Below, in pieces: positions 1 to 9,146 of a stretch of 64,000 nt of DNA. This DNA comes from Alistipes senegalensis (lineage in GTDB: Bacteria; Bacteroidota; Bacteroidia; Bacteroidales; Rikenellaceae): contig JAMPGH010000001.1 of NCBI GenBank assembly GCA_023664045.1, positions 1,457,661-1,521,660 of the forward strand, in the 5' to 3' direction. The translations under genes were made by a program, and so were the position numbers. The notes below the pieces were generated by a model. It had not been told where the DNA came from, searched no databases, and saw only the letters and a program-made list of their open reading frames with translations. The stretch's first letter is position 1, and each line of letters opens with the position of its first letter.

Positions 1-2352
1 GTCGACCGCAGCGAGGAGATCGTCCGCAACTTCCGGAAATTCAGACATAAGACACCTTCCTCCGACGTCTCCGAGTTCGACGCCGATGCCGATGCGTTCC
101 CGCCGCGGGCTTCCGTGCGTCCCGCGCCGTCCGCCGCTCCGGTCCGGCCGCAGGCTCCGCAGCCTGCCGGAGAGTTCGGGGAGCCGTGGATTTCCCGACC
201 GCAGGAATCTGCCGACGAATATCGGCCCGAAGTGCCCGCTTATACGATTCCGCCGCGAACCGTCTCCGAAGCGGCTGTTCCTCCCGTGCCGGCACCTGCT
301 CCCGCACCCGTCGCTTCCGCCGTGCCTCCGGTGCCCGTTCCTCCCGTCGCGACTGCCGCCGCGGAGGACGAGGATCCTTTCGAGGAGATCACGCGCGTCG
401 TGCCGGGTGCCGAGAAACCGCATGCCGAGGAGCCTGCAGGGCCGGTGATCGTCGCTCAGGACGACGAGTTCATCGAGTTCGACCTGTCGAACCGGCAGCG
501 GCTGGTCATGGGGCGCGGCGGATTGGTCGAGCTCGACCGGCCGACCGTTCCGCAGCCCGTCGTCGACGGACCTTTCACCGAGATCTCGATGACGCCCAAG
601 ACGCCGCCGCAGCCCGCCGAACCGCAGATCCTCGAGGAGCCTTCCGACCCCGACGAGCCTTATCTGATGTCCGTCCCCGTTCCTCCCGCACAACCCGTTC
701 CGCCCGCACGACCGAGGCGGTCGCAACAGCCTCTGTCGTCGCAGCCCCTCGAAGCGCCCGTCGCCGAGCAGGGCGTCGTCGTTACGGTCGAGACCAACGA
801 GGCTCCTATGGTCGACGAACGCGCCATCTCCACCGAGGCCTACGACCCGCTCAAGGATCTGGTCAACTACCGCAAGCCGCCCGTAACGCTGCTCGAAGAT
901 TACGTCTCCGACTCGGAGGTGAGCAGCGAGGAGATCTTCGAGAACAAGTCGCGCATCGAGGAGACGCTCAAGTATTTCGGCATTCCCATCCAGCGGATCA
1001 AAGCCACGGTCGGCCCCACGGTTACGCTCTACGAGATCGTGCAGGCGCAGGGCGTCAAGATCTCCAAAATCCAGGGTCTCGAAAACGACATCGCTCAGAG
1101 CCTCAAAGCATTGGGTATCCGCATCATCGCCCCGATTCCCGGCAAGGGCACCATCGGCATCGAGGTCCCCAACCGCGACAAGCAGGTCGTCTCCATGTAT
1201 TCGGCCGTGCGGTCCGTGCGGTTTCAGGAGTCGAAAGCCGAGCTCCCGGTGGTCATCGGCCGCACGATCCAGAACGAAAACTACGTCTTCGACCTCGCCA
1301 AGATGCCGCACCTGCTCGTCGCCGGCGCCACGGGTCAGGGCAAGTCCGTGGGGCTGAACGCGATCATCACTTCGTTGCTCTACCGCAAGCATCCCGCGCA
1401 GCTCAAGTTCGTGATGATCGACCCCAAGATGGTCGAGTTCTCGCTCTATGCCAAGCTCGAACGCCACTTCCTCGCCAAGATGGAGTCCGAGGACAAGGCC
1501 ATCATCACCGATCCCATGAAGGCGGTCTATACGCTCAATTCGCTCTGCACCGAGATGGACAAGCGTCTGGAGCTGTGTTCCGATGCCGGGGCCCGCAACA
1601 TCGTCGAGTACAACGAGAAGTTCACGGCCCGGCGCCTCAATCCCAACAAGGGCCACCGCTACATGCCTTATATCGTCGTCGTCGTCGACGAGTTCGCCGA
1701 CCTGATCATGATGGCGCGCGAGGTCGAGCGTCCCGTCATGCGGCTCGCGCAGAAAGCTCGCGCCGTGGGCATCCACCTCATCATCGCCACGCAGCGTCCC
1801 GACGTCAAGGTCATCACCGGCGGCATCAAGGCCAACTTCCCCGCGCGCATCGCGTTCCGGGTCATGCAGATGATCGACTCGCGTACGATCATCGACCAGC
1901 CGGGCGCCAACCAGCTGATCGGTCGCGGCGACATGCTCTTCTCGAAGGACGGCGAGTTGGTTCGCATCCAGTGCGCACTGGTCGAGACGCGCGACGTCGA
2001 GCGCGTCGTCGAGCATATCTCCCGCCAGCAGGGCTATCCGGAGCCTTATCCCTTGCCCGACTACGTGCCCGAGGGCGGCGATAGCGGCATGGGCAGCGAG
2101 GAGGCCGCCGCTCCCGTCAAGTACGACGTCTTGTTCGGCGAAATCGCCCGCAACGCCGTCGAGAGCGGTTCGATCTCCACGTCGATGATCCAGCGCAACT
2201 ACGAGGTCGGCTTCAACCGCGCCGGCCGCATCATGATGCAGCTCGAACGGGCCGGCATCGTCGGACGGCAGATCGGCGCCAAGCCGCGCGACATCCTCTT
2301 CCACGACCTGCCGTCTCTGGAGGCCAAATTGCAGGAGCTCGGGGTCTTCTGA
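1..2352 (+). CDS. ftsK: DNA translocase FtsK, C-terminal part (5' end outside window)
   Basis: Hexameric ATPase that pumps chromosome termini through the division septum and promotes XerCD/dif dimer resolution. The reading frame is already open at base 1, so the start and the N-terminal membrane domain lie upstream; 783 residues are visible. A Pro/Ala/Glu-rich linker covers roughly visible residues 35-270. The alpha/beta motor follows, with Walker A GATGQGKS near residue 442 and Walker B VVVVDEFADLIM. The C-terminal winged-helix gamma domain (from about SGSISTSMIQRNYEVGFNRA) reads KOPS sequences. The LolA-like gene starts 49 bp downstream in the same direction, a pairing common in Bacteroidetes. 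Identity is firm; only the true start is unknown. Confidence 0.96.
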   Translation, partial: VDRSEEIVRNFRKFRHKTPSSDVSEFDADADAFPPRASVRPAPSAAPVRPQAPQPAGEFGEPWISRPQESADEYRPEVPAYTIPPRTVSEAAVPPVPAPAPAPVASAVPPVPVPPVATAAAEDEDPFEEITRVVPGAEKPHAEEPAGPVIVAQDDEFIEFDLSNRQRLVMGRGGLVELDRPTVPQPVVDGPFTEISMTPKTPPQPAEPQILEEPSDPDEPYLMSVPVPPAQPVPPARPRRSQQPLSSQPLEAPVAEQGVVVTVETNEAPMVDERAISTEAYDPLKDLVNYRKPPVTLLEDYVSDSEVSSEEIFENKSRIEETLKYFGIPIQRIKATVGPTVTLYEIVQAQGVKISKIQGLENDIAQSLKALGIRIIAPIPGKGTIGIEVPNRDKQVVSMYSAVRSVRFQESKAELPVVIGRTIQNENYVFDLAKMPHLLVAGATGQGKSVGLNAIITSLLYRKHPAQLKFVMIDPKMVEFSLYAKLERHFLAKMESEDKAIITDPMKAVYTLNSLCTEMDKRLELCSDAGARNIVEYNEKFTARRLNPNKGHRYMPYIVVVVDEFADLIMMAREVERPVMRLAQKARAVGIHLIIATQRPDVKVITGGIKANFPARIAFRVMQMIDSRTIIDQPGANQLIGRGDMLFSKDGELVRIQCALVETRDVERVVEHISRQQGYPEPYPLPDYVPEGGDSGMGSEEAAAPVKYDVLFGEIARNAVESGSISTSMIQRNYEVGFNRAGRIMMQLERAGIVGRQIGAKPRDILFHDLPSLEAKLQELGVF

Positions 2353-2401
2353 TCGGGCGGGGCAGGGGTCCCGGTGTTCCGCGAATCTTACTGATGAAAG
2401 C

Positions 2402-3127
2402 ATGAAAAAGTCCGTTTTCCTCTCGGCCGTTCTCTCTCTGGCCGCCGGCTTCGTCTCCGTTTCGGCCGCCGGCTTATCGAAAGACGCTACGCAGGCTGCC
2501 GACGGCGCGAAGACCGTTACGCAGGCCGTTGGCTGCGTGGTCGTCGATTCCGCCGCTGCCGGTCCGGTTGCCGATTCCGCCGGCGACCGCGCCGCCGGGA
2601 TCGTCTCGGCGCTCGCCGCCGAGTTCCGGGCGATGAACGGCTACGAGGTCGCTTTCGAGATCGCGATGGGGGAGCATCGCATGGCAGGAAGTTACTCGGT
2701 CGAGGGCGAACGCTATTGCCTTAGATTGGGCGATGCCGAGGTCTTCGGCGACGGCACGACCCGCTACGAGGTGGATCACCGTCGCCGCGAGATCACCGTC
2801 GTCGGGATCGACTCCGTAAGCCGCAGCCTGCTCGACAATCCGGTCCATGCTTTCGATTTCCTCGACAGCGGTTATCTGCCCGCACTCTCTTGGGAGCGCG
2901 ACGGTCTGGCTGCCGTGTCGTTGCAGCCTGTGGCTGGCAGCGGGTCGCTCGCCGGTACGATCGCTCTCGTCGTCGCTACGGCGACCATGCGGCCGCAGTC
3001 GGTCGTCTACGATTTCGACGGCGAGAAGATCGAGATCCGCATTCTCCGCATCTCTCTGCTCCGTTCCCCGTTCCGCACGTTCGACCCCGACGCCTGCGCC
3101 GGCTTCGAGTGGATCGACTTCCGGTAG
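2402..3127 (+). CDS. LolA-like outer-membrane lipoprotein carrier protein
   Basis: Predicted periplasmic protein of 241 residues with a signal peptide (MKKSVFLSAVLSLAAGFVSV, likely cut after about residue 23). The remainder alternates short beta strands and matches the LolA pattern: an early helix (AAEFRAMNGYEVAFEI), a GSYSVEGERYCLRLGD strand pair, then strands ending at the C terminus. LolA carries lipoproteins from the inner to the outer membrane. Position directly after ftsK supports the call, because Bacteroidetes often keep a LolA-family gene there. Sequence similarity in this family is weak, so the assignment relies partly on context. The segment after the signal peptide (about residues 24-65) looks low-complexity and is probably a linker. 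Confidence 0.72.
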   Translation: MKKSVFLSAVLSLAAGFVSVSAAGLSKDATQAADGAKTVTQAVGCVVVDSAAAGPVADSAGDRAAGIVSALAAEFRAMNGYEVAFEIAMGEHRMAGSYSVEGERYCLRLGDAEVFGDGTTRYEVDHRRREITVVGIDSVSRSLLDNPVHAFDFLDSGYLPALSWERDGLAAVSLQPVAGSGSLAGTIALVVATATMRPQSVVYDFDGEKIEIRILRISLLRSPFRTFDPDACAGFEWIDFR

Positions 3128-3288
3128 CCGCCTTCTCTCCGACTGCTTCGCCGCTTCCTTTTCTCATCGCAATTCCCGACACCCTGTCGGAGCGATTTTT
3201 TCATGCCCTCAGATCGCCGGAAAAGGGGCAAGAATCGCCCGTTCCGCAAAAACTTTCTTCCCGGAATGCAAAATTCGGCACCCGAAAA

Positions 3289-3319
3289 TTGCTCAGATCG
3301 AAAATAAATCGTATTTTTG
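3289..3319 (+). promoter_or_regulatory. Putative gyrA promoter
   Basis: A Bacteroidetes-type promoter is visible: TTG at 3289-3291, a 20-base gap, then TATTTTTG at 3312-3319, which fits the TAnnTTTG -7 consensus. Transcription would start near 3325, leaving a leader of roughly 30 bases before the gyrA ATG at 3354. Confidence 0.6.
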
Positions 3320-3353
3320 TTCGTTAAATGGATTGTAATTCCCGTAGATAAAA

Positions 3354-5918
3354 ATGTTGACAGAAGAAGAAAAAAATGCCGGTTTGACGGGGCGGATCAT
3401 CCCCATCAACATCGAGGAGCAGATGAAGTCGGCCTATATCGACTACTCCATGTCGGTCATCGTGTCGCGAGCGCTGCCCGACGTGCGCGACGGTCTGAAA
3501 CCCGTCCATCGCCGCATCCTCTACGACATGAGCGCGGAGCTGAACCTCTACTCCGACAAACCCACGCGTAAGTCGGCCCGTATCGTCGGCGACGTCTTGG
3601 GTAAGTTCCACCCCCACGGCGACTCCTCGGTCTACGACGCGATGGTGCGTCTGGCTCAGGAGTGGTCGATGCGTTACCCGCTCGTCGACGGCCAGGGCAA
3701 CTTCGGTTCGATGGACGGCGACTCGCCGGCCGCCATGCGTTATACCGAGGCCCGCATGCGCAAGATCACCGACGAGGTGATGGCCGACATCGACAAGGAG
3801 ACCATCGACTGGACGCTCAACTTCGACGATACGATTCCCGAGCCTACCGTCCTGCCTACCAAGATTCCTCTTCTGATCGTCAACGGTGCCAGCGGCATCG
3901 CCGTCGGCATGGCCACCAACATGGCGCCCCACAACCTCTCCGAGGTCGTCGACGCCTGCTGCGCCTACGTCGACAATCCCGAAATCACGGGCGAGGAGCT
4001 GCTGCAGTACGTCAAGGGCCCCGACTTCCCCACGGGCGGCATCATCTACGGCTACGAGGGGGTCAGGGAGGCCATGCTCACGGGCCGCGGCCGCGTCGTC
4101 ATGCGCGCCAAGACCGAGATCGAGCATACGCCCAGCGGCCGCGAGTGCATCGTCGTTACGGAGATTCCCTACATGGTCAACAAGGCCGAGATGATCAAGA
4201 AGATCGCCGACATGATCAACGAGAAGAAGATCGAGGGCATCTCTTACATCAACGACGAGTCCGACCGCAACGGCCTGCGTATCATCATCATCCTCAAACA
4301 GGATGCCGTCGCCAGCGTCGTCTTGAACAATCTCTTCAAGAATACGCCGCTGCAGACTTCGTTCGCCGTCAACAACATCGCATTGGTGGGCGGGCGGCCG
4401 CAGTTGTTGTCGATGCGCGACCTCATCCGGCACTTCGTCGACCATCGCCACGACGTCGTCGTGCGGCGCACGCGCTACGACAAGCGCAAGGCCGAGGAGC
4501 GGCTCCACATCGTGCTGGGTCTGCTGATCGCGCAGGACAACATCGACGAGATCGTCCGGATCATCCGCTCGTCGCAGACGCCCGATGCGGCCAAGCAGAC
4601 CATGATCGAGCGCTTCGACCTCTCCGAGATTCAGGCTTCGGCCATCATCGAAATGCGCCTGCGCGCCCTCACCGGGCTGGAGCACGGCAAGTTGGTCGCC
4701 GAGCGCGACGAGCTTCTGAAGTTGATCGCCCATCTGCAGGAGGTGCTCGAAAACGAGCCCTTGCAGTTCAAGATCGTCAAGGAGGAGCTCCTCGAAATGA
4801 AAGCCAAATACGGCGACGAGCGCCGCTCCGAAATCGTCTACGCCTCCGAGGAGTTCAACCCCGAGGATTTCTACGCTGACGACGACATGGTCATCACCAT
4901 CTCGCACATGGGTTATATCAAGCGTACGCCGCTTGCCGAGTACCGCACGCAGCATCGCGGCGGCGTCGGTGCGAAGGGCAGCGCCACGCGCGACGAGGAC
5001 TTCATCGAGCACATCTACGTCGCCTCGATGCACAATACCATGTTGTTCTTCACCGAGAAGGGGCGTTGTTACTGGCTCAAGGTCTACGAGATCCCCGAGG
5101 GCGCCCGTTCGTCGAAGGGCCGCGCCATCCAGAACGTCATCCGCATCGAGCCCGACGACAAGGTCCGCGCCTACATCAACGTCAAGCGCCTCGACGATCA
5201 GGAGTACGTCGACAGCAACTACATCATCATGTGTACGAAGGACGGCACGATCAAGAAAACCAAGCTCGAGGCTTATTCGCGTCCCCGTCAGAACGGCGTC
5301 AACGCCATCGTCATCCGCGAGGGCGACCAGCTCATCGAGGCCAAGCTCACCAGCGGTTCGGCCGAGGTGATGATCGCCGCGCGCGAGGGCAAGGCCATCC
5401 GCTTCAACGAGGCGACCGTAAGGCCTATCGGCCGCGTCGGCGCCGGTGTGCGCGGCATCTCGCTGGAGGGCGACGACGAGGTCGTAGGCATGATCTGCCT
5501 CGAGCCCGACGACAAGCGCGACGTGCTGGTTCTCAGCGAGAACGGTTACGGCAAGCGTACCGACCTCGACGAGTACCGCATCACCAACCGCGGCGGCAAG
5601 GGCGTCAAGACCATCAATATCACCGAGAAAACCGGCAAGCTCATTGCGATCCAGTCCGTAACGGACGAGAACGACCTGATGATCATCAACCGCTCGGGTC
5701 TGACGATCCGCACTTCCGTCGAGCAGATTCGCCTCGCCGGGCGCGCTACGCAGGGCGTGAGGATCATCAACTTGCGCGAGGGCGACGCCATCGCATCGGT
5801 CATGGCCGTGCCGGCTTCCGAGGAGGATCCCGAAGCGGAGGGTGCTCCGATCGAGGGTGCCGCCGAAGGCGAAACTCCGCAGACTCCCGCCGGGGGCGGG
5901 CAACCCGCAGAAGAATAG
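3354..5918 (+). CDS. gyrA: DNA gyrase subunit A
   Basis: Subunit of the type II topoisomerase that introduces negative supercoils using ATP hydrolysed by GyrB. It is 854 residues, normal for the family. The breakage-reunion domain carries catalytic Tyr130 in [10 protein letters not shown]. In the quinolone pocket, [10 protein letters not shown] keeps Ser91 and Asp95 (equivalents of E. coli Ser83 and Asp87), so no classic resistance substitution is visible there. The GyrA box QHRGGVG begins at about residue 533, followed by the six-bladed C-terminal DNA-wrapping domain, which marks gyrase rather than ParC. The C-terminal tail is acidic and Ala/Glu/Pro-rich. A very long antisense open frame exists across the gene and is a composition artefact. 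Confidence 0.98.
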   Translation: MLTEEEKNAGLTGRIIPINIEEQMKSAYIDYSMSVIVSRALPDVRDGLKPVHRRILYDMSAELNLYSDKPTRKSARIVGDVLGKFHPHGDSSVYDAMVRLAQEWSMRYPLVDGQGNFGSMDGDSPAAMRYTEARMRKITDEVMADIDKETIDWTLNFDDTIPEPTVLPTKIPLLIVNGASGIAVGMATNMAPHNLSEVVDACCAYVDNPEITGEELLQYVKGPDFPTGGIIYGYEGVREAMLTGRGRVVMRAKTEIEHTPSGRECIVVTEIPYMVNKAEMIKKIADMINEKKIEGISYINDESDRNGLRIIIILKQDAVASVVLNNLFKNTPLQTSFAVNNIALVGGRPQLLSMRDLIRHFVDHRHDVVVRRTRYDKRKAEERLHIVLGLLIAQDNIDEIVRIIRSSQTPDAAKQTMIERFDLSEIQASAIIEMRLRALTGLEHGKLVAERDELLKLIAHLQEVLENEPLQFKIVKEELLEMKAKYGDERRSEIVYASEEFNPEDFYADDDMVITISHMGYIKRTPLAEYRTQHRGGVGAKGSATRDEDFIEHIYVASMHNTMLFFTEKGRCYWLKVYEIPEGARSSKGRAIQNVIRIEPDDKVRAYINVKRLDDQEYVDSNYIIMCTKDGTIKKTKLEAYSRPRQNGVNAIVIREGDQLIEAKLTSGSAEVMIAAREGKAIRFNEATVRPIGRVGAGVRGISLEGDDEVVGMICLEPDDKRDVLVLSENGYGKRTDLDEYRITNRGGKGVKTINITEKTGKLIAIQSVTDENDLMIINRSGLTIRTSVEQIRLAGRATQGVRIINLREGDAIASVMAVPASEEDPEAEGAPIEGAAEGETPQTPAGGGQPAEE

Positions 5919-5943
5919 TACGCAAACCTTAAATTTCGATAGT

Positions 5944-7296
5944 ATGAAAAAAACGATTTGGATGGCATGCGCCGCTCTGTTGCTGGCCATGCCGGTCGTG
6001 CAGGCTCAGAAAGTGAACGAGTCTTCTTTCCGCTCCAAGATCGAAAAGAGCGACGCCGACATCGCCGATGCCAAGAAGAACGGCAAGGCTTCCACGTGGA
6101 TCAACCGCGGCAAGCTCTTCTACGACGTCGCCGCCGAGCCCACGAAGAACCTCTTCATCAACATGGACGCCGCCATGCTGAAGCTCAATTCGGCTGTCGG
6201 CGATCCCGCGGCCGTGGAGCCCGCCGAGGTGCAGGGGCAGGCTTGCGAGGCGTGGATCTATCCCTATTTCACGGCTTATGTCGCCGACGGCAAGGTCCTC
6301 ACCTGGAAGCAGACCCGATCGATCGTCGAGGATGCTCCCGCTCAGGCCATCGCCGCCTATAACAAGGCTTTCGAGCTCGATCCCAAGTCGGCCGAGAAGG
6401 TCAAGGCGGGTCTGAAGCAGATCAGCGACTTCTGTTCGTTGGTCGGCAACGCGGGTCTCAACCTCGGCACCTATGCCGATGCGGCCGACGCCTATGTCAT
6501 GGCTTTCGACGCGCAGTCTTCCCCGGCTTACGGTACGCCCGATCCCGTTCTGCTTTATTACGCCGGTTACCTGCGTACGGTCGACGGACCCCAGCATCCC
6601 GCTTCGTTCGTCCTCGGTGCCGAGTACCTCGACAAGGCGCTCGCTCTGGGTTACGTCGACGAGGAGGGGGCTATCTACTACTACCTCTTCCACAGCCTCT
6701 ACGGTCAGAAGGAGAGCGATCCCGAGGCGATTCTCCGCGCGAAGGACGCCTTGCTCACCGGTATCGAGAAGTTCCCCAAGAACGAGCGGATCCTCGAAGG
6801 TCTCATGCAGCTCTATACTTCGGAGCAGGGCGTGGGCGATCCCTCCGACCTGATCGCTCTGATCGACAATGCCATCGCCGAGAATCCCGAGAACGTCGAC
6901 TTGTGGTTCGGCCGCGGCCGTACGTTCTACGCATTGAAGAACTACGACGAGAGCATCGCTTCGTTCGAGAAGATCGTCGAGCTGCAGCCCGAGTCGTTCG
7001 ACGGTTATTACTATCTGGGCGTCTTCTATACGATCAAGGGCGACGCCATGAATCAGGAGCTCAACTCGCGGCAGTACAGCAGCCAGTCGGCCTACGACAC
7101 CGATCTGAAGGAGGTCAATGCCGTCTACCTCGCCGCCGTGCCTTACTTCGAGAAGGCGCACCAGCTCAAGCCCGAGGATGCCGATACGCTCGAATTCCTC
7201 AAGCAGCTCTGCTTCCGTCTGCGCGACGAGGAGGGCATCATGGAGAAGTACAATATCTACAACGACCTGTACAAGCAGGCCAAAGGGCTCGAGTAG
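5944..7296 (+). CDS. Exported tetratricopeptide-repeat protein
   Basis: A 450-residue protein with a clear signal peptide (MKKTIWMACAALLLAMPVVQ, Ala-Gln cleavage). The ATG at 5944 was chosen because it begins this signal; the frame is open further upstream but overlaps gyrA. TPR-like helical pairs are visible, such as AIAAYNKAFELDPKSAEKVK and NVDLWFGRGRTFYALKNYDE followed by SIASFEKIVELQPESFDGYY. TPRs mediate protein contacts, so this is likely a periplasmic or surface scaffold; the partner cannot be told from sequence. It starts 25 bases after gyrA and may be cotranscribed. A good terminator follows at 7322-7350. Confidence 0.85.
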   Translation: MKKTIWMACAALLLAMPVVQAQKVNESSFRSKIEKSDADIADAKKNGKASTWINRGKLFYDVAAEPTKNLFINMDAAMLKLNSAVGDPAAVEPAEVQGQACEAWIYPYFTAYVADGKVLTWKQTRSIVEDAPAQAIAAYNKAFELDPKSAEKVKAGLKQISDFCSLVGNAGLNLGTYADAADAYVMAFDAQSSPAYGTPDPVLLYYAGYLRTVDGPQHPASFVLGAEYLDKALALGYVDEEGAIYYYLFHSLYGQKESDPEAILRAKDALLTGIEKFPKNERILEGLMQLYTSEQGVGDPSDLIALIDNAIAENPENVDLWFGRGRTFYALKNYDESIASFEKIVELQPESFDGYYYLGVFYTIKGDAMNQELNSRQYSSQSAYDTDLKEVNAVYLAAVPYFEKAHQLKPEDADTLEFLKQLCFRLRDEEGIMEKYNIYNDLYKQAKGLE

Positions 7297-7321
7297 TCGA
7301 CCTTTTCCCTCTGCGATCGAG

Positions 7322-7350
7322 GAGCCTCCGGTTTTTCCCGGGGGCTCTTT
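7322..7350 (+). terminator. Intrinsic terminator after TPR gene
   Basis: GAGCCTCCGG (7322-7331) pairs with CCGGGGGCTC (7338-7347) with one G-T wobble across a T-rich loop, followed by TTTTCG. It lies 26 bases after the stop codon. Confidence 0.75.
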
Positions 7351-7429
7351 TCGTCTCTTTCCGCATCTTCGTTGCCGCGCGAGACTGCAGGTCCCCGACT
7401 CCGCAATGCCGAACCTCGCATTTCTGCAT

Positions 7430-7733
7430 TCCCGCCCGAGACTTGCATTGGGTTCCTCCCGCCGCGCCGCTCTTGGCCGCCCGCAACTTCGCATTCCCGT
7501 TTTCTCTCGCCGCGCCGCTCTCTGCCGCCGCAACCTCGCATTTCGGTTTTTTCCCGCCGCGCCGCTCTCTGCCGCCCGCAACTTCGCATTCTCGTTTCCT
7601 CCCGCCGCGCCGCTCTTTGCCGCCGCAACTTCGCATTTCGGTTTTTCCCGCCGCACCCTCTTGCCGCCCGCAACTTCGCATTCCCGTTTTCTCCCGCCGC
7701 GCCGCTCTCTGCCGCCCGCTTCTGCATTCCGAA
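7430..7733. repeat. Imperfect tandem repeat, about 47-bp unit, six copies
   Basis: The core GCCGCGCCGC(TCT) recurs at 7461, 7509, 7556, 7604, 7650 (degenerate) and 7696, so units are 48, 47, 48, 46 and 46 bp. Each contains CGCAACTTCGCATT or a close variant, a T-rich CCCGTTTTCTCCC part, and the core. The unit length is not a multiple of three, so the several open frames across it cannot encode a repeat protein. No gene is supported between 7297 and 7859. It lies between the convergent TPR and DUF4861 genes. Confidence 0.85.
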
Positions 7734-7772
7734 CGATTCCGTCGCATCACGGTTGTCGGGTCGGGCCCATTT

Positions 7773-7813
7773 CCTAAAAAATCGAGGAGACCTCTCGAAA
7801 AGGTCTCCTCGAT
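7773..7813 (-). terminator. Intrinsic terminator of the DUF4861 gene
   Basis: A perfect 13-bp stem, ATCGAGGAGACCT (7781-7793) with AGGTCTCCTCGAT (7801-7813), and a 7-base loop. On the minus strand it is followed by TTTTTTAGG (7780 down to 7772). It lies about 45 bases past the stop of the minus-strand gene. Confidence 0.85.
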
Positions 7814-7859
7814 CGAGTGAGTAGGGGCGTATCGCCGCCGCGTCCCGGTACCGGAGTTT

Positions 7860-8972
7860 TCAGCGCACGACTTTCACTTCCAGCGGCTCCGCCAGCGCGG
7901 CCGCCGTTTCGGCTGCGAGCGATGTCCACTGTTCCATGTTCTCTACGCCGCCTTTGCTCCAGCCCGACCCCGCATAGTATACCAGCGGTTCGCCGTCGAG
8001 CGCTTTCTTCACCGCCAGCGCATGTCCCAGCGTGTCGGGCAGAATCTCCGCTCCCGGCAGCAGGATCGACAGGTAGATGTCTCCGTCGGCCGCAGGATCC
8101 GAGGAGTCCGAGGCCGCTTCGCGGAGGGCCAGCCAGCCGTCGCCCGAGGCGAACTCCTTGACATCGTGGCGCACGACGCCCGCCGCGATCGGCAGCTCCG
8201 ATACGCCCGTATAGCGGTTTTCCATGCGCGAGAAGCGCGATCCCGCGTCGAGCGAAATCCGCTTCACCAGCGACACCTGCTTTCCCTCCACTTCGAAAGG
8301 TCCGTAGGTCAGTTCGAAGGTCGTGCGCAGGGGGCCGTTGTCTAATGTGCGCTGCGTCGCATAGTTGTGGCCCATCATCCAGAAGCGGCCGCCGGCGAAG
8401 GGCAGCGAGGCCCCCGAGCCCAGCGTTACGCCCACCTTGTAGCAGTCCATGCCGTCGCCGTAGTCGTGGTGGTATTGGCCGCGGGCGTAGCGTTCGTCGA
8501 TCACCAGCCGGTCGGTCGACTTCACCCAGACGTCGATGCCCGGGGTTATCAGTTTCTCGGGCGAGGTCTCCAGCGCCGGACCGTAGAGACGGTAGGCCAC
8601 CTTGTCGTTCTCCCACGCGTAGTCGTCGTAGCGCTCGGGCACCTGACGGCCGTAGGTGCGGGCCGCGTAGACGCCGCGTTCTCCCGCCGCGATCGCAAAA
8701 TGTTTTTCCGCCCCCGCTTCCAGATCGGTCTGGAAGATCAGCGACTGCGGTTCTGCCTCTCCGGCATAGATCACCTGCGAGGGGATCTCTTCGCCGGCGG
8801 CATTCCGCACCACCGCGTTCTCGGGCGTTACACCCCGCAGCTCTTCCCACGCGATCTCCACCGTCGCCGCTTCGCGGGCGTATCGCGACGGATTCTTCAC
8901 CTCCACGCGCACTCCCTGCGCGCAGGAAGCCAGCAGAAGCGCCGTCGCCGAAAGAATGATTTTCTGCATCAT
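7860..8972 (-). CDS. DUF4861 family lipoprotein (pectin-utilisation associated)
   Basis: A 370-residue exported protein with a lipobox LLLASC at about residues 12-17, so it is probably anchored in the outer or inner membrane. Features resembling DUF4861 include the segment GPALETSPEKLITPGIDVWV, the motif RGQYHHDYGDGMDCYKVG and the downstream SLPFAGGRFWMMGHNYATQR. DUF4861 proteins often sit in pectin and rhamnogalacturonan loci of Bacteroidetes; their activity is not assigned here. It is divergent from uxaC, which supports a role in the same pathway. Both divergent promoters may use TAATTTTAC boxes (near 9003-9016 and 9098-9106). Confidence 0.75.
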   Translation of the reverse strand: MMQKIILSATALLLASCAQGVRVEVKNPSRYAREAATVEIAWEELRGVTPENAVVRNAAGEEIPSQVIYAGEAEPQSLIFQTDLEAGAEKHFAIAAGERGVYAARTYGRQVPERYDDYAWENDKVAYRLYGPALETSPEKLITPGIDVWVKSTDRLVIDERYARGQYHHDYGDGMDCYKVGVTLGSGASLPFAGGRFWMMGHNYATQRTLDNGPLRTTFELTYGPFEVEGKQVSLVKRISLDAGSRFSRMENRYTGVSELPIAAGVVRHDVKEFASGDGWLALREAASDSSDPAADGDIYLSILLPGAEILPDTLGHALAVKKALDGEPLVYYAGSGWSKGGVENMEQWTSLAAETAAALAEPLEVKVVR

Positions 8973-9146
8973 GACGAATCGTTTTTTTTCGTTGTTCGTG
9001 CGGTAAAATTACGGTTTTTTCGTATATTGGTCAACCAAAACGGCAATTATTCTCCTTAATTCGGTAATTTTTCATATTCGCAATGCGCACGATTCGTTAA
9101 TTTTACATTCCGAAAATCGAAACGTATCAAAACATTCATACCGACC

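Noticed and set aside
3600-3660. Quinolone-resistance substitution in gyrA
   Set aside because: The codons equivalent to Ser83 and Asp87 of E. coli encode Ser and Asp.
3324-5990. Antisense open frame of 888 codons across gyrA
   Set aside because: It covers a certain gene on the other strand, has a composition of Leu, Val, Asp and Gly without domain features, and arises because the GC-rich codons of gyrA contain few stop triplets in reverse.
5929-7656. Antisense frame of 575 codons over the TPR gene and the tandem repeat
   Set aside because: Its repetitive RAAxRE-like segments come from the 47-bp repeat and the rest is a shadow of the TPR gene.
7238-7824. Several open frames within the tandem repeat
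   Set aside because: Frames on both strands and in all phases are open, and the repeat period is not a multiple of three, so no reading frame is preferred.
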